Shown here piece after piece: positions 7,335 to 14,056 of a stretch of DNA of 15,314 nucleotides. A model generated the notes under the pieces. It saw only the letters and a list, made by a program, of their open reading frames with translations, did no database searches and was not told the DNA's origin. This DNA comes from an uncultured Clostridia bacterium (GTDB lineage: Bacteria; Bacillota; Clostridia; Oscillospirales; Ruminococcaceae), in NCBI GenBank assembly GCA_947629275.1, contig CANRDG010000031.1, forward strand, positions 1-15,314, given 5' to 3'. How positions within the stretch are numbered: the stretch's first letter is position 1; each line of letters starts with the position of its first letter. A program made the translations under genes and the position numbers.

Positions 7335-8273
7335 ATGGAAAAGCAGATAAGCAAAATAGACGGTGTTTTAGGGCTTTTGCCGGACGAGCTGTCTCAAAGC
7401 GTGCGCATGATACCCGAACTCGAGCGATACCGCATACAGGAAATAAGACTTAGGCGTGATAAATTTTTATCCTCCACAGTTTTTGACAAGGAATATTTTA
7501 TCCGCGCCGACGGCAAGCTTGTAAATACCCCCGAGCAGGCTGTCAAAGTCAGCGGCGACAATATAGATACCGTCATGAAACGCGCGCTCCAATGCTCCGT
7601 GCATAGTTACGCAAAAGAAATATCTGACGGATATATGACAGTCGCAGGCGGCTGTAGGATAGGCTTCTGCGGCACTGCGGTACTCAGCAGACCCGTGAAT
7701 TATACCGTAGAAACGGTCAAAAATATATCTTCCGTAAATATCCGCATCGCGCGTGAAGTATTAGGCTGTGCCGACGAAATAATGCGCAGCGTGTTTGCTT
7801 CCGACCTTAAAAGCCTGCTGATAATAGGTGTGCCGTCCAGCGGAAAAACAACAGTCCTGCGTGACCTTTGCCGCTCTTTGGGCAAGAAATACAGACTGTC
7901 TGTAATAGACGAGCGCAACGAAATAGCCGCAGTCTCGGACGGCAGAGCATATAACGATGTCGGCATACTTACCGATATTTTCACATCTTACGATAAATTT
8001 GACGCCATAATGACTTCCGTCAGGGTAATGTCACCAAACGCCTTGGTGTGCGACGAAATAGGGTCAAAAGAGGATATGCGCGCCCTTGAATATGCCGTAA
8101 ATTCGGGAGTAAAGCTCATTGCCACCACCCACGCCCCCGACTACGACAGCGCAAAACGCCGCAGTGGTGTTTCAAAGCTTATCAAGGACAAGGTGTTCGA
8201 TTATGCCTGCGTTTTGGGTACCGGCAGTTTGTGCGGCAAGGTCACGCGCCTTGTGAAGATAACAAATGATTAA
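7335..8273 (+). CDS. spoIIIAA: Stage III sporulation protein AA (ATPase)
   Basis: SpoIIIAA is a cytoplasmic mother-cell ATPase, related to type II/IV secretion ATPases, that powers the SpoIIIA-SpoIIQ channel during engulfment. The 312-residue product has an N-terminal domain, Walker A GVPSSGKTT (165-173), the family motif IDERNEIA (191-198) and a Walker B segment ALVCDEIGS (236-244). The C-terminal IATTHAPD (262-269) also fits the family. The length matches known members (about 307). The start is ATG at 7335, with AAAGGA (7321-7326) 8 nt upstream. The stop overlaps the spoIIIAB start by 8 nt, so the two are likely translationally coupled. Confidence 0.96.
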   Translation: MEKQISKIDGVLGLLPDELSQSVRMIPELERYRIQEIRLRRDKFLSSTVFDKEYFIRADGKLVNTPEQAVKVSGDNIDTVMKRALQCSVHSYAKEISDGYMTVAGGCRIGFCGTAVLSRPVNYTVETVKNISSVNIRIAREVLGCADEIMRSVFASDLKSLLIIGVPSSGKTTVLRDLCRSLGKKYRLSVIDERNEIAAVSDGRAYNDVGILTDIFTSYDKFDAIMTSVRVMSPNALVCDEIGSKEDMRALEYAVNSGVKLIATTHAPDYDSAKRRSGVSKLIKDKVFDYACVLGTGSLCGKVTRLVKITND

Positions 8274-8748
8274 GATACTCGGCGCGGCGGCAGTGGTGAT
8301 GTGCGGCGGTATACTCGGCACGCGAAAATCAAATTCCCTGCGCGAAAGGCTGCGGCAGCTTAAGCTCCTGCAAAAGGCTTTTTGTGATATTTCCATAGCC
8401 TTGCAGTATGGCAGCGCTACCACAGGCGAGATAATCTCCATGCTCTCACGCAGCGATAAATTATCATTTTTTGCAGAGCTTGACCCGCTCGATCTGCCGC
8501 GCTCGCTTCGTGGCAGCGAAAGTTTTTCCGCCCTGTGTATAAATGCCGAAGAACGCGCCATAGTGTGCGATGTGTTTTCGCAGCTTGGCTGTACCGACCT
8601 TGCCACGCAGCTTTCAATGATAGAATTTGCCAAAGCAAGGCTTTCCTCTGCCATAGCCGCCTGCGAGGAAGAGTGCGGCAAAAAATGCCGTCTTTACGAT
8701 ACCCTGGGCTTTCTCGGCGGCATATTTGTCTCACTGCTAATAATTTAG
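8266..8748 (+). CDS. spoIIIAB: Stage III sporulation protein AB
   Basis: The 160-residue product resembles SpoIIIAB, the GspF-like membrane component of the SpoIIIA channel. It has a hydrophobic N-terminus (about 1-18), a helical cytoplasmic body with RLRQLKLLQKAFCDIS (about 28-43) and ALQYGSATTGEII (about 45-57), and a C-terminal membrane helix ending GGIFVSLLII. The family is about 170 residues. The ATG at 8266 lies inside the last codons of spoIIIAA, overlapping by 8 nt. Identification rests on these motifs and on gene order. Confidence 0.93.
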   Translation: MIKILGAAAVVMCGGILGTRKSNSLRERLRQLKLLQKAFCDISIALQYGSATTGEIISMLSRSDKLSFFAELDPLDLPRSLRGSESFSALCINAEERAIVCDVFSQLGCTDLATQLSMIEFAKARLSSAIAACEEECGKKCRLYDTLGFLGGIFVSLLII

Positions 8749-8770
8749 GATATGAAAGGTCATCAGTGGA

Positions 8771-8968
8771 ATGGACATAGATCTTATTTTCAGAATAGCC
8801 GCTATAGGCATAATTGTCGCAGTGCTGAATCAGCTTTTAAAACGTGCCGAACGTGACGAACAAGCGCTTATGACAACGCTGGCAGGTCTGATAGTGGTGC
8901 TTTTTATGATAATCACCGAGATAGGCGGCTTGTTCGAGAGCATAAAGAGCATTTTCGGTATATACTGA
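8771..8968 (+). CDS. spoIIIAC: Stage III sporulation protein AC
   Basis: SpoIIIAC is a 65-residue protein with two membrane helices (about 5-22 and 32-52) joined by a charged loop, KRAERDEQ. The opening MDIDLIFRIAAIGIIVAVLNQLLK is diagnostic of the family (68 residues in Bacillus). It is a small membrane component of the SpoIIIA channel. An AAAGG site (8755-8759) lies 11 nt before the ATG. The TGA stop overlaps the spoIIIAD ATG by one base. Confidence 0.95.
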   Translation: MDIDLIFRIAAIGIIVAVLNQLLKRAERDEQALMTTLAGLIVVLFMIITEIGGLFESIKSIFGIY

Positions 8969-9357
8969 TGAGCATATTCAGCGTGTGCGGTCTTATACTA
9001 TGCGCCTGCGTTATCGCAAAACTTATCGGCAGGCAAGACCCCGATATGAGAGTGCTTATCTCTCTTTCGGCGATAATACTTTCAGCCGCAGGATATATGG
9101 ACAGTTTCAGCAGCGTTGCAGACAGGCTCAGAGAGCTTTTCGATACCGCAGGAATAAACAGCGAGTATGTGTCTATCCTCCTGCGCGCAGTCGGCATATG
9201 TATCGTAGCACAACTTTCCGCCGATTGCTGCCGCGATTGCGGAGAGAGCGCCCTCGCCTCGCAGATAGAGATAGTCGCAAGGGTATCTCTGCTCGTTATC
9301 TCACTGCCGCTTTATACCGCAGTGATTCAGCTCGTCACAGCCCTTATAAACAGTTAG
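8968..9357 (+). CDS. spoIIIAD: Stage III sporulation protein AD
   Basis: This 129-residue membrane protein has helices at about residues 3-19, 28-44, 66-82 and 100-127. It carries the AD-type motif ILLRAVGICIVAQLSADCCRDCGESALASQIE (residues 70-101), very close to the conserved family block. The length agrees with known members (about 130). It starts in an ATGA-type overlap with spoIIIAC and is probably translated by re-initiation. Confidence 0.95.
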   Translation: MSIFSVCGLILCACVIAKLIGRQDPDMRVLISLSAIILSAAGYMDSFSSVADRLRELFDTAGINSEYVSILLRAVGICIVAQLSADCCRDCGESALASQIEIVARVSLLVISLPLYTAVIQLVTALINS

Positions 9358-9359
9358 AT

Positions 9360-10514
9360 ATGGAAAAATCAAAGACAATGAAATTATCAGTATATTTACG
9401 CTTTTTTGCAGTATTGCTCGCCGCGGCTGCATTTGTTATGTTTGTACCGCCCGTAACTGCTTTTGCAGACTATTCGGAAGATATAGCACAGCAGCTTGGC
9501 AGTGCCGCAGAAAGTACCCTGAATGACGAAGCCAAAGATGCTCTGGAGCAGAGCGGCTTTGACGACATAGGTTCTGCCTCAGCGGACAAGCTTACATTCG
9601 GAGGCATTGTAAAATACATAGCCAAAAGCATTTCGGGACAGGTATCGCTGCCGCTTGCGCTTTTGGGCAGACTGCTCGGCATAATACTAATATGTACCAT
9701 GTTTTCGTCACTTTCAGATGCCTCGGGCGAACTTAGCAGCGTGCTGGGCATAGTGGGAACTCTGGCGGCGGCAGGTGTGCTTTATGAGCAGATAAATAAT
9801 GCTTTGTCGATCGTGTGTATCATGCTCGGCGAACTCAACGCCTTTATGATAGCGTATATCCCAGTGTTTGTCAGCCTGCTTACAGGCGGCGGATTTGCCA
9901 CGGCGGCATCGGGTTATTATATCTCGCTTATGACCCTTTGCGAAGTGATAAACATAGTCTCCGAAAGGCTCATAGTGCCGCTTTGCAGCGTAATACTCGC
10001 CGTCTCGGTCGCCGAGAGCATATGCCCTTTGTATTCGTCAAGCATATCTTCAATGATGAAAAAAGCCGTACAGTGGTCGCTCGGCGTGGCTGCCACAGCT
10101 TTCGTCGGCGTGCTTTCAATAAAGAGCATAATAGCCTGCGCCGCCGACAGCGTAGCAGTAAGAGCCGCAAAATTCACAGCCTCAAGCTTTGTACCTGTAA
10201 TAGGCAGCGCCGTAGCAGACGCATATACCACAGTAAGCGGCAGTGTTGCGCTTATACGCTCCGCGGCAGGCAGCTTTGGCGTTATGGCAGTCTTTTTTAC
10301 CGTAATTAGACCCATAGCCGCAGTTCTTTTACTCAGCGCCTCGGTAAAAATTTCAGCCGCAATTGCCGATATTCTCGGTCAGAAAAACGTTGCAAGACTG
10401 CTTTCGGGCGCTGCAGATGTTTTTTCAATAATTCTGACCATTGCAATACTTATGAGCCTTGTCTTCATAATCGCCACCGCCATAATGATGCTCATGTGCA
10501 TAAACGCAGTATGA
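9360..10514 (+). CDS. spoIIIAE: Stage III sporulation protein AE
   Basis: This 384-residue polytopic protein is the largest membrane subunit of the SpoIIIA channel. It begins with a signal-like hydrophobic segment (about 8-36, ending VTAFADYSED). A short extracytoplasmic region is followed by five or more membrane helices between about 100 and 384. The segments FMIAYIPVFVSLLTGGG and the central SFVPVIGSAVADAYTTVSGSV match the family. The length matches Bacillus SpoIIIAE (about 399). The ATG at 9360 is 2 nt after the spoIIIAD stop. No strong Shine-Dalgarno site precedes it, which suggests coupling to spoIIIAD. An internal ATG at 9378 is a possible alternative start. The much longer same-frame extension back to 8985 overlaps spoIIIAD and is rejected. 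Confidence 0.93.
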   Translation: MEKSKTMKLSVYLRFFAVLLAAAAFVMFVPPVTAFADYSEDIAQQLGSAAESTLNDEAKDALEQSGFDDIGSASADKLTFGGIVKYIAKSISGQVSLPLALLGRLLGIILICTMFSSLSDASGELSSVLGIVGTLAAAGVLYEQINNALSIVCIMLGELNAFMIAYIPVFVSLLTGGGFATAASGYYISLMTLCEVINIVSERLIVPLCSVILAVSVAESICPLYSSSISSMMKKAVQWSLGVAATAFVGVLSIKSIIACAADSVAVRAAKFTASSFVPVIGSAVADAYTTVSGSVALIRSAAGSFGVMAVFFTVIRPIAAVLLLSASVKISAAIADILGQKNVARLLSGAADVFSIILTIAILMSLVFIIATAIMMLMCINAV

Positions 10515-10539
10515 TCAGCGTAAAAGGAGCGTGAAAAAA

Positions 10540-11037
10540 ATGCTGAAAGCCGCAATACTGGCAGGGTGCGCAGTCGGTGTGGCTGCTTCTCTTGCAGACA
10601 TTACCGTCAGCCAAAAATACCGCACGCAGATACGTACAATTATCGCGCTTATATTGATAGTCGTCATATCAGGCCCTTTTATGCAGACCGACTTTGACTT
10701 GTTCATATCACGTTATATCGAGGATATGGACATCATAAAAGAGGAAAATATCTCTCAGCAGGCTATGGCGCAAAACGTCCTCCAAACCGCTGAGGATAAC
10801 CTTTCGGAATATATCTCGGCAAAACTTGTTTCAGCCGGAATAAAACCACAGTATGTCAGCATAGAATTAACTGTAACGCAAGACGGGCAGGTGCAGGTCA
10901 GCCGAACAAACGTCGTTATAGACAAAGAAGACTTAGAGTTTTACGACGACATAAAGCGCATCGTTTCAGATGAGCTTTTGCAGGGAGAGGTAAATGTAAG
11001 TTGGGAGGATAAAATTGCTGAAGAAACTAAAACATAG
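10540..11037 (+). CDS. spoIIIAF: Stage III sporulation protein AF
   Basis: The 165-residue product has two N-terminal membrane helices (about 3-20 and 29-49) and a soluble C-terminal part, the layout of SpoIIIAF. The motif YVSIELTVTQDGQVQVSRTNVVI (about 104-126) is a beta-strand-rich region. AF is a membrane component of the channel; its soluble region is reported to have a ring-building fold. The ATG at 10540 is chosen over GTG at 10531, because AGGAG (10525-10529) is 10 nt from the ATG but 1 nt from the GTG. The end overlaps spoIIIAG by 23 nt. Confidence 0.9.
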   Translation: MLKAAILAGCAVGVAASLADITVSQKYRTQIRTIIALILIVVISGPFMQTDFDLFISRYIEDMDIIKEENISQQAMAQNVLQTAEDNLSEYISAKLVSAGIKPQYVSIELTVTQDGQVQVSRTNVVIDKEDLEFYDDIKRIVSDELLQGEVNVSWEDKIAEETKT

Positions 11038-11551
11038 GCTTTGCGACCCCAAAACGGGTAAGCTGAAAACAAACGTTATCGTCGCTATAGGCTTAATAGG
11101 CATAGCCCTCATCTTTATTTCGGGTCTTGACTTTGGAAAAGACCGCGTTCCCGAAGAAACTGCTGAACCTGAAACTACAGCAAGCGCGGAGGCTTTTCGC
11201 ACCGAGCAGGAAAAACGCCTTAAAAATATTCTTTCCGAAATTTCAGGGGCAGGTAAAGTCGAAGTCATGATCTCGGTCGAAGGCTCAACAGAATATGTCT
11301 ATCTTCAAAAGACCGAGAATAAGTCAAATACCGCCGATGGCGAACAAAGCATAAACTACCGCAGTGAACCCGTCGTCATAAAAGACGGCAGCCCCGTAAT
11401 TTCAAAGGTCGTCAGCCCCAAAGTCACAGGCGTCCTGATAGTTGCCGACGGCGCAGGCAGCGCGGCAATTGACGAAAAGCTTATAAATGCCGCAGCCGCA
11501 GCTTTGGGCATATCTACAGCAAACATCTGCGTTGCCCCCAGGTCAGGCTGA
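11015..11551 (+). CDS. spoIIIAG: Stage III sporulation protein AG
   Basis: SpoIIIAG forms a large extracytoplasmic ring between mother cell and forespore. The 178-residue protein has a basic N-terminus, one membrane helix (about 20-36) and a soluble domain with ILSEISGAGKVEVMISVEGSTEYVYLQ (about 73-99) and KVTGVLIVADGAGS (about 136-149), the FliF/YscJ-like ring-building segments. The start is TTG at 11015, 6 nt after GGGAGG (11003-11008) and inside spoIIIAF. The protein is shorter than the Bacillus one (about 229), mainly in the N-terminal and middle regions. Confidence 0.93.
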   Translation: MLKKLKHRLCDPKTGKLKTNVIVAIGLIGIALIFISGLDFGKDRVPEETAEPETTASAEAFRTEQEKRLKNILSEISGAGKVEVMISVEGSTEYVYLQKTENKSNTADGEQSINYRSEPVVIKDGSPVISKVVSPKVTGVLIVADGAGSAAIDEKLINAAAAALGISTANICVAPRSG

Positions 11552-11609
11552 TACTAATATTTGAAAGAAATATATAAATATTTTACATAATTTGAAAGGA
11601 ATGTTTTTT
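11552..11609 (+). promoter_or_regulatory. A+T-rich gap with candidate internal promoter before spoIIIAH
   Basis: This is the longest gap inside the spoIIIA operon (58 nt) and is nearly all A and T. It contains TAATATT (11555-11561), a full match to the SigE -35 consensus. A TATAAATA-like element lies about 13 nt further on but fits the -10 poorly. A SigA-like pair TTGAAA (11561-11566) and CATAAT (11586-11591) has a 19-bp spacer. Bacillus spoIIIA is known to need an internal promoter, but the exact element here is uncertain. Confidence 0.3.
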
Positions 11610-12155
11610 ATGAAAAAACCACACGTTGTTATCGGAAAGCAGCAGATAATCCTCGCAGGAATGACACTTATACTCGGTCTTGCCGTGTATATCAACTATG
11701 TCGCATCGCAGACCGCGCCCGAGCTTAAAGCCACCGAGGTAATAGCAGGCGGCACAAGTATAGCATACGGCGATACCCAGTCGGTAAATGGCGCAGCGCC
11801 CGACAATGCCGAGTATTTCGCGCAGGCAAGGATAGACAGAACTCAGTCCCGCGACGAGGCTATAGAGACCCTCTCGCTCATTATGAACGGCGGTGACTCC
11901 ACCGCAGAGGAGCAAACAGTCGCCACCGAAAGCGCAGTCGCTATGAGTAAGCTCATAGAAGCCGAGAGCAAGGTAGAAAACCTTATAATTGCCGCAGGAT
12001 TTGAGGATTGCGTGGTCTATCTTGACGGAGAAACAGCGAATATAGTGGTAAAATCCGAAGGTCTTACAGCCCAGCAGGCAGCGCAGATAAAAGCCATACT
12101 CCTCGGCGTTGTTGACGTTAAAAATGAAAATATCAGAATTTTTGACGTAAACTAG
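11610..12155 (+). CDS. spoIIIAH: Stage III sporulation protein AH
   Basis: SpoIIIAH is the mother-cell membrane protein whose extracytoplasmic YscJ/FliF-like domain binds forespore SpoIIQ. The 181-residue product has one membrane helix (about 10-28) and a disordered stretch. It then has the signature EYFAQARIDRTQSRDEAIETLSLIM and a C-terminal ring-building domain (AAGFEDCVVYLDGETANIVVKSEGL). The frame extends to 11592, but the ATG at 11610 is preferred: GAAAGGA ends 9 nt before it, while the ATG at 11601 directly follows the site. The length is slightly shorter than Bacillus SpoIIIAH (218). It is the last gene of the sporulation unit. Confidence 0.94.
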   Translation: MKKPHVVIGKQQIILAGMTLILGLAVYINYVASQTAPELKATEVIAGGTSIAYGDTQSVNGAAPDNAEYFAQARIDRTQSRDEAIETLSLIMNGGDSTAEEQTVATESAVAMSKLIEAESKVENLIIAAGFEDCVVYLDGETANIVVKSEGLTAQQAAQIKAILLGVVDVKNENIRIFDVN

Positions 12156-12184
12156 TTGTACTTATTGAAAATATGTGCTATAAT
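12156..12184 (+). promoter_or_regulatory. Extended -10 promoter of the asp23-family gene
   Basis: The consensus -10 TATAAT (12179-12184) is preceded by TGC (extended -10). A weak -35, TTGTAC (12156-12161), is 17 bp upstream and begins immediately after the spoIIIAH stop. This lets the asp23-family gene, and perhaps nusB-xse, be expressed in growing cells independently of spoIIIA. Confidence 0.7.
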
Positions 12185-12228
12185 AGAAGTAGCAGTGCGG
12201 CATAGCGCCCACAAGGCACAACTTCTAT
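12183..12228 (+). repeat. Inverted repeat overlapping the asp23 -10 box and leader
   Basis: Perfect 8-bp arms ATAGAAGT (12183-12190) and ACTTCTAT (12221-12228) enclose 30 bp. The enclosed part has its own hairpin (GTG-c-GGC / GCC-CAC around ATAGC, 12195-12212). The left arm begins in the -10 box and ends about at the predicted transcription start. If transcription starts near 12191, the outer stem would not be in the RNA, so a DNA operator is one option. AGGAGG follows within 5 nt of the right arm. Confidence 0.45.
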
Positions 12229-12246
12229 ACAGCAGGAGGTATTTTC

Positions 12247-12594
12247 ATGGAGAAAACAGAAAAGGACGTTAAGGGCAGACTGATGATAAGCGAGGACGTT
12301 ATTTCCACAATTGCGGTAAACGCCGTCAAGGATATAGACGCAGTAAAGGAGATAAAGCCGCAGCCGAAGTCGGTCATAGATATAATAACCCAAAAGCCTG
12401 AGAGCCGCCGTGTAAAAGTAGGCTATGTCGATGACGTGGTAGAGCTTGCAATAAGCATTTCGGTCAAGAATACCGCAAAAGCAACAGCGGTGGCAGAGCA
12501 GGTGCAGGAAAAGGTAAAGTCTGCCGTGCAGTCTATGACGGGGCTTACCGTGGCAAGAGTTAATGTAACGGTCGCTGATATAGCTTTTGACTGA
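12247..12594 (+). CDS. Asp23/Gls24 family protein (YqhY-like)
   Basis: This 115-residue Asp23/Gls24 (DUF322) protein has the characteristic start GRLMISEDVISTIAVNAVKDIDAV (about 10-33) and a C-terminal part with VDDVVELAISISVKN and VQEKVKSAVQSMTGLTVARVNVTVADIAFD. There is no signal or membrane segment, so it is predicted cytoplasmic. In Bacillus the related yqhY lies just upstream of nusB, after accB-accC. The same neighbour order occurs here without the acc genes, and YqhY is known to affect acetyl-CoA carboxylase activity. The start at 12247 has a strong AGGAGGT (12234-12240) 6 nt upstream. Confidence 0.9.
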   Translation: MEKTEKDVKGRLMISEDVISTIAVNAVKDIDAVKEIKPQPKSVIDIITQKPESRRVKVGYVDDVVELAISISVKNTAKATAVAEQVQEKVKSAVQSMTGLTVARVNVTVADIAFD

Positions 12595-12611
12595 ATAGTG
12601 AACGTGGTCGA

Positions 12612-12635
12612 GCCTGCTCCCTTATGGGGGTGGGT
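12612..12635 (+). terminator. Possible hairpin between asp23-family gene and nusB
   Basis: The arms GCCTGCTCCC and GGGGGTGGGT (12612-12621 and 12626-12635) pair as RNA with several G-U pairs around a TTAT loop, 17 nt after the asp23-family stop. A short T4 run follows after 7 nt, so the match to a Rho-independent terminator is poor. It may be an attenuator or a chance structure. Confidence 0.3.
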
Positions 12636-12656
12636 CAGACTGCTTTTGTGTTAATG

Positions 12657-12665
12657 TGTTAAAAT
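12657..12665 (+). promoter_or_regulatory. Candidate extended -10 promoter of nusB
   Basis: TGTTAAAAT combines an extended -10 TG with TAAAAT, 20 bp before the nusB ATG at 12685. No good -35 is seen at 17 bp upstream. It would give a very short leader; support is limited to this motif. Confidence 0.3.
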
Positions 12666-12684
12666 ACATAAGGACGGTAAAATT

Positions 12685-13098
12685 ATGCCTACAAGACATG
12701 AAATAAGAGAAACAGCCTTTATAATCTGCTTTGAGGAATTTTTTGTCGGCGGAGACATCGAAGAGATATTCGAGATAGCCGAAAGTTTCGCAGGCCTGCC
12801 TGTGAATAAAGACGTCAAAAAGCTTGTAAAGGGCGTTTTGGAAAAGAAAGACGAACTGGACGGTATGATAGCCAAGTACAGCGATAAAAGAACGGTAGAA
12901 AGAATACCGCGGCTTGACTTAGCAATTTTGCGTATAGCCATCTATGAGTCCCTCTATAACGACAGAGTGCCTGTAAACGTCGCGATAAGCGAGGCGGTGC
13001 TTTTGGCGCGCGCGTATGCATATAACAGCGATGTTTCATTTATAAACGGCGTTCTCGGCTCGTTTTCAAGAGATCTGGAAAAGAAAGAAAATGGCTGA
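12685..13098 (+). CDS. nusB: Transcription antitermination factor NusB
   Basis: NusB binds boxA RNA with S10 (NusE) during rRNA antitermination. The 137-residue all-helical product shows family landmarks: RHEIRETAFIICFEEFF at the N-terminus, and in the C-terminal half IPRLDLAILRIAIYES, VPVNVAISEAVLLARAYA and the terminal FINGVLGSFSRDL. The length is typical. The start at 12685 has AAGGACGG about 9 nt upstream. The final codons overlap the next gene by 8 nt, indicating coupled translation with the TsaD-like gene. Confidence 0.96.
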   Translation: MPTRHEIRETAFIICFEEFFVGGDIEEIFEIAESFAGLPVNKDVKKLVKGVLEKKDELDGMIAKYSDKRTVERIPRLDLAILRIAIYESLYNDRVPVNVAISEAVLLARAYAYNSDVSFINGVLGSFSRDLEKKENG

Positions 13099-14056
13099 AT
13101 ACATTCTCGGTATAGATACCAGCAACTATACCACCTCGTGCGCCTTCCTTGATATGGCAACTGGCGATGTTCGGCAGCAAAAAATGCTTCTCCCCGTCAA
13201 AAAAGGCGAGGTGGGGCTTCGGCAGTCAGATGCGGTATTTCACCATACAAAGCAGCTGCCCGTTCTTTTAGAAAAGCTCTTTGAAGGGCAGGGTAGACCG
13301 CAAATTTCTGCAGTGTGCGCTTCTTCACGTCCGCGATGGGTAAAAGGCTCGTATATGCCGTGTTTTCTCGTCGGCGAGGGCGCGGCAAGGTCAATATCAG
13401 CAGTAACAGGTTGTGAGCTTTACCTTACAACCCACCAAACGGGTCATGTGCTTGCGGCGCTCTATTCCGCGGACAAGCTCGGTTGGCTGTATGAAAAGCA
13501 GCCGTTCATAGCGTTTCATGTCAGCGGTGGAACTACAGATGTTCTTTTGTGTACGCCGCAGAATGACAACCTTCTCGATATACAAACCATATGTTGCTCG
13601 CTTGACTTAAAAGCAGGACAAGCCATTGACAGGGTAGGGCTTATGCTCGGGCTTGATTTTCCCTGCGGCAAACAGCTTGAAGAGCTTGCAAACCACGCAG
13701 ATAAGCGTTATAAATGTAAAATAGTTTTGAAAGACGGCTGCTGCTGCCTTTCGGGTATAGAAAATCAGTGCGCCCAAATGATAGACAGCGGCGAAACGCG
13801 CGAAAATGTCGCTAAGTTTTGCCTTGACAGCATTGCAGACGCGCTTTTGGGAATGACAGAGTATGCATATAAGACCTGCGGCAGGCTGAACACCGTCTAT
13901 GCAGGCGGCGTAATGTCAGATAAGCTTTTGCAAAACGCAATTTCAGAAAAAACATCGGCGGCGTTCTCAGCGGCTGAATTTTCGTGCGATAACGCGGCAG
14001 GCACAGCCATTTATGCCGCAGCTGAAAGAGGATGTGTAAAATGGCATCTACACTAA
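13091..14056 (+). CDS. TsaD/Kae1-like paralogue (peptidase M22 family)
   Basis: This 321-residue protein has the ASKHA fold pattern of TsaD, which makes N6-threonylcarbamoyl-adenosine in tRNA. It has an N-terminal phosphate loop, ILGIDTSNYTT (5-15). Its metal motif is HQTGH (115-119), in place of the usual HxEGH. SGGTT (145-149), GQAIDRVGLMLG (176-187), GGV (272-274) and CDNAA (299-303) follow. The likely metal ligands His115, His119 and Asp300 are kept. It carries 17 cysteines, including CCC at 217-219, far more than usual. Divergence in several motifs suggests a paralogue rather than the essential TsaD, and its substrate is unknown. It overlaps nusB by 8 nt and xseA by 16 nt. A second, canonical tsaD elsewhere would support this reading. 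Confidence 0.85.
   Translation: MAEYILGIDTSNYTTSCAFLDMATGDVRQQKMLLPVKKGEVGLRQSDAVFHHTKQLPVLLEKLFEGQGRPQISAVCASSRPRWVKGSYMPCFLVGEGAARSISAVTGCELYLTTHQTGHVLAALYSADKLGWLYEKQPFIAFHVSGGTTDVLLCTPQNDNLLDIQTICCSLDLKAGQAIDRVGLMLGLDFPCGKQLEELANHADKRYKCKIVLKDGCCCLSGIENQCAQMIDSGETRENVAKFCLDSIADALLGMTEYAYKTCGRLNTVYAGGVMSDKLLQNAISEKTSAAFSAAEFSCDNAAGTAIYAAAERGCVKWHLH

Noticed and set aside
8985..9359. Open N-terminal extension of the spoIIIAE frame back to 8985
   Set aside because: It overlaps nearly all of spoIIIAD in another frame and encodes an Arg/Tyr/Ser-rich shadow sequence. The true protein begins with a signal-like segment at 9360.
12183..12228. Inverted repeat as the spoIIIAH terminator
   Set aside because: No T run follows either arm, and the left arm overlaps a consensus -10 box.
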